NCBI GenBank assembly: GCA_004009845.1
Contig: RMBW01000119.1
Location: 24,167 to 88,166, forward strand
Direction: 5' to 3'
From: Davidsoniella eucalypti
Taxonomy: Eukaryota; Ascomycota; Sordariomycetes; Microascales; Ceratocystidaceae
DNA: 64,000 nt
Under the pieces are notes generated by a model. It made no database searches. It was not told the origin of the DNA and saw only the letters and a list, made by a program, of their open reading frames with translations. The position numbers and the translations under genes are program-made. Position 1 is the first letter of the stretch, and the number at the start of each line of letters is the position of its first letter. Positions 10,552 through 21,797 of this stretch are shown here, piece by piece.

Positions 10552-13500
10552 GGCGAAAGAGATATGATATGTGCGTGGTGGCGATGCTTCAGAATTGGGC
10601 GATCCCAGATGTCGGCGCTCAGTCAAGCAGTCTGACACAGCAAATACTCGATTCAAAGCATGGGCGATAGACAAGCCTGGAGCTGCCCGAGCAAGAGTTT
10701 CAGGCCAGCAATGTTGAGAAAGAGAAAATCGCTACCAGGGAGAGATACCGATGAATTTTGAACTGCTAGTGATGGCAATTGAGGAAAGGCGGCGAGCGTT
10801 ATATAAGCAAGAAATCGAATAGGCGGCTGCGGCAAGAGGACTCCGGAATACTAGAAGGAGACAATAAAGAGCCTGACCAATTGACGAAGATCGCGATGAT
10901 CTAACTAAGCACAGCTAAATCCTGCGATTTCAATATAGAGAACGAAACGAAAATAATCGAAATAAAAATAAAAGCAGACTAAGCCGTCGGCAGAGCTGAT
11001 AAGCACTATCACTTCAGCCCACTTAAATGCTAAATAGAATAGATCCGTGTGGCAGCGTAGCACTCGCTGTATATGTAGCGGCGATATATCAGAAATATAG
11101 CAGAAAACAGAACTTGAAAAATGATGCTATCAAAGGCCGATTATCAGCATGTATTCAGGCCGAGAAAGCAAAAGAAAAGCAACTTTTGATCGAGGCGAGC
11201 AAAACAGAAAGAAGACAGACAGACAGCAGACCAGAAGGCCAACTTGGAGGTGGGCAGAGCACAGATTTTAAACCTCGCCCGTCTAACAAAATCTAGAACC
11301 CAGTGGCGCAACGATCAACCGGAATTGCACTCTGCTTTAAGGGTGGAAAATTTGAACATGATCAAGAGGCAATTGGCTTATTGCAGACTAGGCTATAGGT
11401 ACGCAGGCCCCACTACCACTACAGCACTCCAACTTTAAAAAAAAACTGCACTGTAACTGCAACCATAATTGTGCTATTCTACTTGTATATTGCACTAAGT
11501 CCGCCTGTAGCAGAGCCTTAGCGCCCCTAGGCTCTGCTACATGCAGTGAATGATATGGCGTGACGGAGGCAAAACCTGCAAAACCTTCAAGTTAGCGGCT
11601 CAACTAGATGGGCAAATGCCGAAATGTTTTATCTTCTTTTATTTATTTATTTGCAAATTTACTTACAAGATAGTTCGCTTGTTGGAAAAGGATCACGACA
11701 TGCCCTATACTCCCGTCTAAGGAATGGCTGTTATCTAGATATACGATATACCTGTAGTTGTAGACAGAGGTTGTAATTTCTAGGCTTTGTTGCTTCCCGC
11801 TTGATTACACCGGAATGTAATTCTAGGAATCCAAGGGCTGGCAATTGGCTTATACAATGGCCCGCAGCACATACGACCTTCTAACGAATTTGTCCTCTAG
11901 GGAGTTCTATTTACGAAGTAGATATCAACCTATCTTTTCACATTTTCTGCTGTTTTTGATGGTTGTTCTCATGGCTTTATATTTCGTCTTGCGCAGATAA
12001 TATGGCGTTTCGGTGCCATCCTGGCTACTTGCACACCATTATTTTTTATCTACGTAGCATTATATTTGGTAGAGAGCCAACCTTCTCACCACCTTATGTC
12101 GACATTAGAACGCATGTTATGTACGTTAACCCCAGTTTCCCCTTCGTGTCTCTCCAGCTGAACCATAAGCCGGCTAGTTCCCTTACCCATCCCCTCCAAC
12201 GTTCCAATGCATGGCCAGCCGTAATCCAAGGCAGCAGAGCAGAGGCCCCTCCTTAAATTCTATAGAAGCTATAGGCTATTTTGTTCAGTTGCTATGAAAA
12301 ACACAAGACTAAATAACATCATACATATATACAGCATAATCAAGTCATGAAAATAACCCTACATATCAGGAGAGACAAGCCGACGGATATCTCACTAACA
12401 TTGACTTCTCTTGTCTCCAAATGTGAACCCATGTACATACATAGCACATGTTATACACCATTGACAGTGCATGCATACAGTAGGACACACGCATGCGTAC
12501 CACTATAGTAGTGTACATATATACAGATATTACTATGTTACTACGAATCATTACATATACCACATCGCCGAGTGTGCAGCCGAGCCCGTAAGCAGCCAGT
12601 AAACGAACGGTCTAGACGAGAAAGCTCCCTCGAGTATCATGCGGGAATAACACCGTCATTCAAGCGTCGTATAATTTGCCCTCAAGGCCTTAGGCCACCT
12701 TCTTTTCGTTGAGACTATGTAGCTCTAATTCATATACAGATACAGATACTGCGTTGTCCCCAAAGTTCATAAGTTTCAGCTTTCTAATTCTTTGTTTCCA
12801 ATTATACAGATAACATAATTGTGTGTCGCGTATTTTAATCTGCTGTTACTTTTTGGTTTTTATTTTTGGTTTTCACAATATGCTCAAACAGGTTCATATC
12901 TATCCTGCTCAGATGTAGTCTTTTGCTTCTAACACTGCTGATTGGTCGGTCTTACCTCTTCCCGTCCGTCCATGTACATATGTATCTCTATATACACATG
13001 TAAATGGCTCCCCAATACAGAAAACAGGGCTAAGAGAGCCATTGTTTCTTGTTCTGTAGCAACTACCACACTATAACAAAGGGACGTTGTCTTCTGCGTA
13101 GGCTGGCTGGCCGGACGGCGGGCTAGGTCCCTCTTCCTGCCTCGGCCCCTCGTTACACCATCATCGACTACTACGTCTGTGTCTTTATGCAGTTCTTTTC
13201 TTTTCTTACATCAATTATTCTGCGTATATAGTTTCTACGCGTCTGCGTTGTTCGTAGGCGGTTGGCTATATCACATGGTCTGTAATCCCATGGATCAGGC
13301 ATGGCCCATACATATGCGTGGCATCATTGGAGAAGACCTTGCCTAGCCGAATGTTCGTGTCAGACCCATATGCCTATAGTCTGTAGACATTTCGCCAGTT
13401 AGACGCTCACCTGTTCTTTGTCTTAATCCAAGGTCGGCTTGTTTGTCTTGTGTTTTCTTTTTTTCTTTTTGGAGGTTTTCGCCCCTTCTCCTACGCCAAC

Positions 13501-14290
13501 CAGGAAAATACCCCGTTCGATCCCCGGCTTTAGAATTTCAATTTGCACAGTCGTGATCAGAATTTTTTTCATACGACCTAGACAAGCCCCGTCGGCTTCA
13601 GCAGGGCCAAAGCTTTACTTTTTTGTACCTCTGTTTTCCCATGGTCCCTTTTTCTCAATTTACAGTTATGCCAGTCCCTTGATCTTTATTCCCTTTACAG
13701 GACAGGCAGTCCAAAGTGAAAATTTTAATCTATGTTTTCTCATACAGTAGATAATAGCAATACTGTTCCTTCTCGCGTCTCGCAATCACAACTAGACCGC
13801 TGGTTACTATCGGGTCCAGCTGGATCGGGTTTAATTTCCTAATCGATCCATCTACACTCAACAGAGAAAATTCTTGAACTCGAGGCAATCCATCCTCTTG
13901 CTTACTTATAGTTTCAATAGCTCATATGCATCGTAGTTCACCTTGAGAGAATCCACATGAAAGAAACAGGTGGGCAGCCATGAGAAGAGATGCGCATCTT
14001 ACTTAGTCCATTCAAGAGCTTTAATCATGAATCAAAGCCACACTGTCACATCGAGCCCTGCTCTCTATAGTCTTTGTCAATTTTGTACAACATTGAATTA
14101 CATATGTTTACGTTATAGAAACCAGGCTTTCCGCCCTAGAATGGGGGCGCTTTAAAAGACTTACTCGACTTTGAGACTTATAACCAAAAATAAAGTAAAA
14201 AAGTGGATGAGCTAAGAACAATAAGCCCGCAAATTTGGGGCCGTAAGTGATCTAGATCATTTGATACAACCCAAAACAAATCGACTATCA
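10552..14290. other. 3.7-kb intergenic region, no protein gene seen
   Basis: This runs from upstream of the SulP-type gene to the tRNA-Lys gene. The first few hundred bases should be the transporter promoter. Frames in the rest are short and of unusual composition, and none resembles a known protein. From about 12.6 to 13.7 kb the plus strand is pyrimidine-rich. A perfect hairpin at 11506-11541 is listed separately. A long non-coding transcript is possible but unsupported. Confidence 0.4.
11506..11541. repeat. Perfect 13-bp inverted repeat with 10-nt loop
   Basis: TGTAGCAGAGCCT at 11506-11518 is exactly complementary to AGGCTCTGCTACA at 11529-11541, around the loop TAGCGCCCCT. It lies about 950 bp upstream of the SulP-type gene, in an otherwise featureless stretch. 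It could be a transposon end, a structured RNA stem or chance. No flanking run of T is present to suggest a terminator. Confidence 0.5.
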
Positions 14291-14355
14291 GAAAAAAAAA
14301 ATCCCTTACGGAACAAGATTCGAGTTTCCAGTTTGACTGGAGCATCGGGAATTGA

Positions 14356-14435
14356 GCCCGATGCGGGGGTCGAACCCGCAGCCTTAAGATTCCAAATTTA
14401 AGAGTCTTACGCTCTACCGATTGAGCTAACCGGGC
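14356..14435 (-). tRNA. tRNA-Lys (anticodon CUU) with 8-nt intron
   Basis: The minus strand folds into a complete cloverleaf. The acceptor stem is GCCCGGT paired with ATCGGGC. The D arm is GCTC/GAGC with loop AATCGGTA. The anticodon stem is TAAGA/TCTTA with loop CTCTTAA, giving anticodon CUU. The T arm is GCGGG TTCGACC CCCGC. The intron AATTTGGA follows one base after the anticodon, the canonical place. Mature length is 72 nt before CCA addition. A run of about 10 T on the minus strand lies some 55 bp downstream, near 14292-14301, and is the likely Pol III stop. No second tRNA was found in the window. Confidence 0.95.
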
Positions 14436-15424
14436 GGGATTTGTATTTACTAGGTGAGAGTTGAGAGGCTTCGTGAGAGAGCGGCCCGGAGCTTGCCGGG
14501 TCGGCGCCGAGTAAAGTGGGTATATTCCGGACATCGCTCGGACTGGCTGCTCCTAGTGTTTTCTGGGCGTAAAATACACCAAATAGTCGATCCTAAAGTC
14601 CCTCATGTTTCACCTCGGATTGCTCTGGACACGAGGCTCTCTTGGACCCCAAACCGGACCCTGAAATCTCATAAGTGATGCTCTGCAATGACTAACCACC
14701 TGGGAATTGGCCGGAAGATGACATCAGCTGGCCACTTCTGTCCATCGAATTTGAATAAGAAATAGACGTGAAACTATACCATGGCATAATATTTTCGGGT
14801 CCGTGTTACGTTGAAATACAGATCCTATGGACGTGTTTAACAAAAATATTAAATATACGTCCAGCAACGGGCCCTGAAGCGTATTATCTTTTTAGTTCAG
14901 CTGAATTTTGATCGTACTCAAAGTCAAAGTTGATGTTAAGCAAGGCTCAGTATATCAAGTACCGTATAGGCGGTGAGAATTCAATCAACAAGTTTCAATA
15001 CTGTCAAACTCGCGGGATGCTGAAGTCGGACATAGCAAATGTACTACTTGTCTGCCATCGAGTTACTTATGTGACACGGTCTAGTATCAGCATCTTGCCG
15101 AATCAATCAGACTGAGGAGTGTAACGGAAAATAATACTTTTGTTGGAGTTATTTGTAAGGGCGAGGAAGAGAGTATGCTATTAAATGGTCATTATATAAG
15201 GGTTATATATATCATAGCCCTATGATACAGTTTTATAACACAGACTTAAGAGTTACTTTAGTAAAGAAGCCGCAATATAAAATGTAGGCGAAAACAAAAA
15301 GATTAAGTATTAATATCTGACTCCGAAACTCCAAGTTTATCCTCATGATATCGTCCAAAAAGAAAATAATAATACCCAAGTCGTCAACATGATTCATATA
15401 AGTGAGATGCTCGACCATGGTGCC
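14436..15424. other. Intergenic, no gene seen
   Basis: This lies upstream of tRNA-Lys and downstream of the psf1 stop codon. It is AT-rich, with only short frames lacking any recognisable protein. It probably contains the psf1 3' untranslated region on its right side. Confidence 0.4.
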
Positions 15425-16193
15425 TCACAGCTTTTGTAGATAGCCTTGAGCTATCAAGCGCTCAACATCACCCTGACGGACGTTCAGCTGACTGTTCTTA
15501 GTTAATGTGATGGGCCTAGAATTTGAGATGTTAGAAAGGTTAGACTTATCCTCTATGTTTTTCCATAGTGAAGAAGAAGAAAGCTTACCCATATTCTGTT
15601 TCGATCTCACCTGCATCTTTCAATACTCTGACGTCGATGAACAGGTCCTTCGGAGGCTCTAGAGTTCCCGTGAGATCGATGTCTGTCCACTGGCCTTTAT
15701 ACGCCGCGAGCAGATCGCTATACTGGCGAACATATTCCTCTTCCTGCGGACTCAAGTTACTCGATTGTTGCCCCGTCGAACTAGAACTCTGGCCCGTGGA
15801 GAAATCTGCCACGTCAAAACCTTTCCAGACCAAGTCTTCTAACTTGTCAGCCCGGACTCGATGGTATGCTAGGAGGCACCGCTTGTTACGTCGCATGGCC
15901 ATGTAGTTGACGAGAAGAGCAGTGGCCAGGACGGGGTTTTCCGCAGGCTGGAAGTTTCCCTTAAATGGCTCGAGGACAGTTTGTACGTCCTTACCGAGAT
16001 CGCGGATCTCTCGGGTCACTTCTCGAACGAGCTCGGTTTGGTATGCAGGGACTTGTGTGAGGTTCTGGGTTCGCTTGGCATGTTGAGCCTAAATGGTAGT
16101 ACACAGTCAAAGATGGTTAGAATAGGTATCAAATAAAGAATATTGGAAGTAATATATGAATAATACCAGCTTATTTCCATTGTCGCCATACAT
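15425..16193 (-). CDS. psf1: GINS complex subunit Psf1
   Basis: Three exons, 16193-16167, 16088-15589 and 15515-15425, give 205 residues in frame, against 196-208 in human and yeast. The first exon encodes only MYGDNGNKL, the invariant Psf1 N-terminus. AQHAKRTQNL and the helical A domain with LVNYMAMRRNKRCLLAYHR follow. The short C-terminal B domain (PITLTKNSQLNVRQGDVERL, then IAQGYLQKL) comes from the last exon. Psf1 joins Sld5, Psf2 and Psf3 to form GINS, part of the Cdc45-Mcm2-7-GINS helicase at replication forks in the nucleus. Introns have GTATTA and GTAAGC donors and TTAG/CTAG acceptors. Nothing is missing. Identification is secure. Confidence 0.93.
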
Positions 16194-17042
16194 GGCCGAG
16201 TTTATTTACTGATATGGAATATGGCGCGTTAAGTTTCGGGATGGAGATGGTTGGAAAGGCAGTGGTAGTGGCGGTGTGTATTGAATATAGCTGACGCTGG
16301 ATACGACCGCATATCCAAGAAAATATATAAACCCCAGTGTTTCTGTCAATGAAGAAGAGTAACAGTCTGGCGATGTAGTGGTATGGTAAATCGTCGAATC
16401 GATGACGGTGGTTGTACAATAGCTTGTGATAGTCGCGTTTCGTTCTTGCCCCGCTAGTACTTTTCCATTATCTAAACTGATAACGATTTGGAGTGGGTTT
16501 CCAGGCTATGACGACCCCTGATGGAGTTAACTAAAAGGGTCATAAATATGTTGATATGTACTTGGCCGCAAATTTACGAAATATCACGATGTTGATTTTC
16601 TTTTTTCTTTTGAATGGTATAATTTTTGTCTTTAATCCTTAACCGTGTTATTTTTTTAGGATTTGGGCGCATGGAATATGCCCCTGAGCGCATCGTCGAA
16701 AATGCACATTATCATCGGTGTTATTCCGATTATGACCAAGAGAAATGTTCCTCATGAAGAAAAAAAGAGAATATACCCAAAATTTTCAATACCAGCAAAG
16801 CAAAGCCATGTACGTTTTAGTGACAATAATCCGGATATTCGGGAGCCTCGTTTAGTCGGCCCTATCCCTTGGGCTGCTTCATGCAAACGTTTAAAATACA
16901 ATGCAGAAAGCCAAATCCGAAATCCATAGACCAATGTTGATGCGTTCAAGGAGAAAGATGTTCTTTTTATGTCAACCATACGCCGTCCTACCCATCATAT
17001 GATCCCCACCACATGTCGTTAAATTGAGAGTTAGGTTGGAAC
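16194..17042. other. Intergenic: psf1 promoter side and rpl35 3' side
   Basis: The psf1 start and the tiny last exon of the L35 gene bound this AT-rich stretch. An 88-codon plus-strand frame at 16663-16929 has no recognisable features and is not called as a gene. No regulatory site can be named with support. Confidence 0.4.
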
Positions 17043-17976
17043 TTAAGCCTGAAGATGAACAATTGTTAGTAAAGGGTCCTTTTAAGAGCAGCATTGTTTG
17101 TTGTTTGAATAGTTGTGACATACCTTGACAGCGAAAGCACGCTGGGGGAAGTGGGTTCTCCGCTTCTGGACCTTGATCAGAGTGGCGGAGGCCTGGTGCT
17201 GTGTTAACCGGCGACGGATAGCACGGGTCTGCTTCGCGCGCAGGTCAAGAGGAGCGTACTTCTTGCCCTTGTAGAAGAGACGCAGCTGAGCGCGCTGCTT
17301 AGCGTTGACAACGGTTAGGACACGGGCAATAGACTTGCGCAGGTCGTGGCTGTTAAGATGTTAGATACTGTTGTCTGATCTTGATGTTGGGGCCGTAGGT
17401 GGTGTGCGGGGGTGATTGGCTTAGTCTTGTTTATCCCAATTGACAAATATTGCCACGGATAAGTTCGGTTATGCCATTATATGTTATGTAAGTAGAGTCG
17501 AATACGCACATCTTGTTCAGCTTAGAGCCGGAAGAGACAATCTTCTGGATGCGAAGCTGGCCGAGCTCAGTCTTCAACTCACCGAGCTGCTTCGTGAGAT
17601 CCTCCTTCTTCTTGTTCCAGAGCTGGCTGGTCTTAACCTTTCCCGTCGACTATATTTCGAGGATGGCGTCAGTAATTCGTTCATGAATGGTCGTGACACA
17701 ATATTATTCGTCCAGATATGTCATGTTGTCTATATAGGTAGATTGTAGTTTGCGGAAGAGCGTTCCATTGTTGAACGGTGCAGAAGATAGTTGAATTTGG
17801 ATCGTATGTTCGAGCTTGGTCGTGTTGCTGATAAGGTTGAGATTTCTCAGAGTATTTTTGTCGTCGATATCGAAGTTCGGACCAAATTGTGAATAGTTGG
17901 TGTCATATGAATCGGTCGAGTATGTTTTCCTCCTCTTTCGTGCCTGAATCAAAATTTGCTATCAATAACTCACCAT
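17043..17976 (-). CDS. rpl35: 60S ribosomal protein uL29 (L35)
   Basis: Four exons, 17976-17974, 17649-17510, 17349-17124 and 17048-17043, give 124 residues in frame (human 123, yeast 120). The first coding exon is just the ATG and is followed by a 324-bp GTGAGT...TATAG intron. The last exon is only GCT TAA. The product begins MSTGKVKTSQLWNKKKEDL and contains IHDLRKSIARVLTVVN and KGKKYAPLDLRAKQTRA. It ends FPQRAFAVKA, matching L35 throughout. uL29 sits near the peptide exit tunnel of the large subunit and contributes to binding of SRP and nascent-chain factors. It is divergently transcribed from gos1, with 436 bp between start codons. Identity is certain; the micro-exons rest on the reading frame and conserved ends. 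Confidence 0.93.
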
Positions 17977-18412
17977 TTTGAGATATTTCGGCGTCTGGCG
18001 TCGGATTAAAGAATCGTTCTTGAGAAGGTATAATGGAATCGACGGCGAAGGCGCTGAACTGGATGTTGCAAAGAAAACCAGATCTTGGTGCTAGACCGGC
18101 CCCACTCTTGTCGCTGCAAGCCAAAATTAATTTTAGCCCTAATGCCAAATTTCTTGTGGGAAAGACGGATGAACCACGGCACAATGGAAAATTACTTATC
18201 GATAAGATGTAACTTTTCGCAGGCTCCAATTCGTCACGTGCGCGATATTGTTACTTCAGGTGGGGCATAGAGTGGCTATGATTGGTCAAAGCTACCGTGG
18301 CTGACATAATGCGTGTGCAGGGGTATGGATGGTGATACTTGGAGCCTTGAAGGGACCACACGTCATTGTGCTTGACCACGATTCAAGTACACCTACCTAA
18401 TCGACGAAAACA
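17977..18412. promoter_or_regulatory. Shared divergent promoter region, rpl35 / gos1
   Basis: These 436 bp separate the divergent start codons of the L35 and Gos1 genes. They must hold both promoters. No consensus element can be identified by eye with confidence. Confidence 0.45.
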
Positions 18413-19265
18413 ATGGCTTCATCCGGAAACAGTGGCTGGGCCCAGCTTCGGCAACAAGCTAGATCGTTAGAGAACCAAGTAAGTTTCTTCATCACCAATT
18501 GGTATATAGTCAACCAGCTGTTCGTATCACAAGCAATTGAAGCTAACATATGAGCTGTGGTAGACAGAATCAACGTTTCATACTTATTCGCAATACGCGC
18601 ATGTATCAAATATCCCCGCTAAGCCAACGGACGAGGAAGCCAATACGGAAGCCAAGTTGATAGAATTGTTAGAGAAAGTAAGTTAGCGTCAAGCCAACAG
18701 CATCGCGCGCTTTGCCTCCATAATACAGCTCACTAAACAAGTTCCTGTTCGCCACTTATAGCGTGAGAATGTGATAGCCCAACTAAGCCGACTCCTCGAC
18801 TCCGACTCGACTTTGACCTCCTCTGCATTGAAACAAAACAACCTGCAACTACTGCGCAACAAGCTCTCCGACCACCAGCGCGAACTTAGCCGCTTGCGCT
18901 CAACCTTACAACAGGCTCGTGATCGCGCAAACCTACTGTCTAATGTGCGCAACGACATTGACCAGTACCGCGCCAACAACCCGGAGGCGGCGGAGGCAGA
19001 GTACATGTTGGACGAGCGAAACCGTATCGATAACAGCAACACTATGGCCGACAGTGTGTTGAGCCAGGCATATGCGGTGCGCGACGACTTTATCATCCAG
19101 AGCCAGACTTTGCAGAATATCAATCGGCGCATTACATGGGCTGCTAGTCAAGTACCTGGATTGAATCAATTGATGGCCCGAATATCCGCGCGCAAGCGTA
19201 GAGACAGTATCATCATGGGTTCTTTTATTGCCTTCTGCTTCCTCATGTTTTGGTGGTTCTCATAG
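18413..19265 (+). CDS. gos1: Golgi SNARE Gos1 (GOSR1/GS28 family)
   Basis: Three exons, 18413-18478, 18564-18677 and 18762-19265, encode 227 residues (yeast Gos1 has 223). The N-terminus, SGWAQLRQQARSLENQTE, is the typical start of this Qb-SNARE family. A coiled-coil region with heptad Leu/Asp/Arg follows. The SNARE motif is at about 145-205. One C-terminal membrane anchor (SIIMGSFIAFCFLMFWWFS) lies at the very end, after a KRR stop-transfer cluster, as expected for a tail-anchored protein. Gos1 works with Sed5, Ykt6 and Sft1 in fusion within the Golgi and in retrograde traffic. The gene is convergent with atp10, 380 bp away. Nothing is unusual. Confidence 0.92.
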
Positions 19266-19645
19266 ACAATCTGATTGGTAAGTTTAAGTCTGTTAAGCGT
19301 TCTCTATTGCGTTGTGACTTTTGCGCAACTTTTGATTTTATAGCCTGTTATTTGTGCAGCATGGCTTGGACGGCGTTGGGGAAAGCATAATCGTGTTGAA
19401 ATCTTCTTGTTGTCTTGTTATTTCCTACATTATCTGCGCTCCGGTATCATCCACAAACCACATTTTTATACCTACTTTTTAAATTTATGAACTATAATAC
19501 AAACCCCTAATATAAATGGGTATATTGATATTGAAACAGCTATTATACATGATTAAAATATTGGATAGGTGTATATGTATCTTGCCTAGCATACGTAGTT
19601 TAGTTAACTGGGGCATTTCTATTGACAGCTTTTTGTGTAGAATGA

Positions 19646-20657
19646 TCAAGTAGTTATTTCTTTCTTGAGTTCATCGATGACCCGCTGAAGACCCTTGGCA
19701 AGACTTTCGTTCTCTATAGAATGGGGAGAAGCACTACCAGCCCAACGGATTCGGCAATATTGATCAACAATGTAAATATAGCCAACCTTGCTGTTCAGAT
19801 AGCCGATATGCTCACGCATATCATCGGTAATGCCCTTATTGACCAGGAAGTACTTGCCCCAGTCTTGCTCGGCGAATGTCTTACGGAGAGAGCCAGCGAA
19901 TAGCTTGACAAGCCATGACTTGATAGGGCTTTCTTCAATGTTCACGCGAATGATCTGGGTTTCGGGGTTGGCCTTGAGAACCTCAGCTAGCTCTGGGTTA
20001 TTGGATGGGCTGATCCAGGCGTCAATTTGAGATTCGGCCCACCGCCCGCTGAAGAGTGACACAATTGAAGCCTTACCAATAAGCACATTGGTGGTATCTT
20101 GCTCAAGACCGTCTTTCGTAAGAGTCTGGCCGTGCAAGTTTGGGAAGTAGAGCGACTTGTCGCCTCTAAACACCCGGATAGGTGCAATGAATGATTTGCC
20201 GTCATGAATCATGGTGTTGTTCCAGTCACGGAAATACGGCCGCGAGATCTTATCCTTTCTACATAAGGCAGCTAGTTAGTAGATATACAGTGATGGGGTT
20301 TGGGGTAATGATGTATGGGGCTTACAGTTCCTCCCGACGCTCGAGATGCTTGTCCCAGTTTGTCAGGTCCACACGCTTCTGAGTCAATGTTCTGTTGTCT
20401 ATTCCAGTATTCTGGCCTGGCCTCGGGGGACTCAACATGCCGATAGGCTTTGGCAGAGGCTGAGGCACGAAGTCCTCGACCTTTGCGCCATACGAGCGCG
20501 GGGCCTGGATTACGGCAGATTGTTGTTCTCCCTGGGTAGAAGCATCGCTAGATTTGGGAGTCTCTGCATATTTAGAGGGAGCAGTGGAAAAGGTAGAGAC
20601 ACCGATCGGCCGACGGACAATTGGCGATAGACGCCGTGATGACGCCAAAAGTGACAT
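19646..20657 (-). CDS. atp10: Mitochondrial ATP synthase assembly factor Atp10
   Basis: Two exons, 20657-20326 and 20258-19646, are joined over a 67-bp intron and give 314 residues in frame. The N-terminus (MSLLASSRRLSPIVRR) is basic and lacks acidic residues, like a mitochondrial presequence. After a variable linker come LPKPIGMLSPPRPGQNTGID and ISRPYFRDW, then SLYFPNLHGQTL, all typical of Atp10 proteins. The thioredoxin-like C-terminal part ends with VDQYCRIRWAGS. Atp10 chaperones subunit 6 (Atp6) into the F0 sector at the inner membrane. The frame closes exactly across the intron. It is divergent from the branched-chain E2 gene, with 1.14 kb between start codons. Identification is good. 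Confidence 0.9.
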
Positions 20658-21797
20658 TACTGCAGATATCGAATGATGATCGTGAGGATGGGTTGTATGT
20701 ACAGATAAGCTTGAGATATGTATGTAGTTTTATGGATGTGCTAAAGCTCTAGCTAAAGCTTTAATTTATGGATTAGGTAGGCTATATTTTGGCTGACGTT
20801 TTCATCTAAGGGTCCCACCCACATGGCCTCGTTTTGATAGGCGTTTACCATCAATTAGCGCAAAAATGAGATCAATGTGTAAATAATGTAGAACATGTCA
20901 GCATGCTCATATATATGAGTTTGTGTCAAACATATTTTCATGCTTAAAAACTGATATATTTATTGTACATACCATTTGCAACGATTCGTCGGCCCATGAT
21001 ATCAAATCAAGAGCGGTGTAGAAATATTGTGGGATTGATAATCGCCTTGAGCCATCACCGTAGCAAAACAGGACGGAACAGTCTAAAATTTCGGTTCGCA
21101 TGACCCAAAGCTGAGTAACTATAAAGACTAATATATACATTTAACCAACAAAACACTTATATATTCCCCTAGATAACATGCTTGCAGTCAGCTCACATGG
21201 CTGCAATGCCGGGCTGATCGGCCTTGTGAATCTATGGCCGCAGCTGGCCGTCTTTCTTTGTAAAGAGCCAGGGTTTGCCATATTAGGGTCCCGGTGTTCT
21301 CCATCACTGTCCCAATTGGGTATCACTAACTTAGAGATCCTTATAGCTTGCTTTATAAAAACAACGCCGGCTATTCGCGGGGCGTATGGGGTTTAAAAGC
21401 CGAGACGACAACCAAAACATTATACCCTCAGCATGTTCGACACAGGGAACATATAGGGAATAAATACGGGATAAGTAGCGAAGATGGCCTAACTTGCCAG
21501 TTCCTGCACTTTCTTTTGCTGGCTCCCCCATGAAAAAATCAATAATAACAATAAATACAAAGTTCCGGTGTAAAGAAAGACTGTTGGAGTAATAAACTAC
21601 TTTTCTTCGTGACCTGCATTTCTTTGTAAATTTCCGCCCTGTCCCACATTCCTCTCTGCTCTCTCTGTATTTACTTTTTCGTTCGCAATCTGGTTGTCAT
21701 ATTTGAGAGAAAGACATCGATAGAGTCTCGTCGTATCAAAGCAATCGTCTACTAAAACGTCCTTCGTCCCTTGAACACTCATAAGCATATCATCAAG
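20658..21797. other. Divergent intergenic region between atp10 and E2 gene, no gene seen
   Basis: These 1.14 kb hold the promoters of two mitochondrial-protein genes read in opposite directions. Frames inside are short and unrecognised. Pyrimidine-rich sequence just before 21798 is typical of a fungal 5' untranslated region. Confidence 0.4.

Noticed and set aside
11868..11878. ACATACGACC, like the start of 5S rRNA
   Set aside because: Only about 10 bases match; the rest of the 5S sequence and its internal control region are absent.
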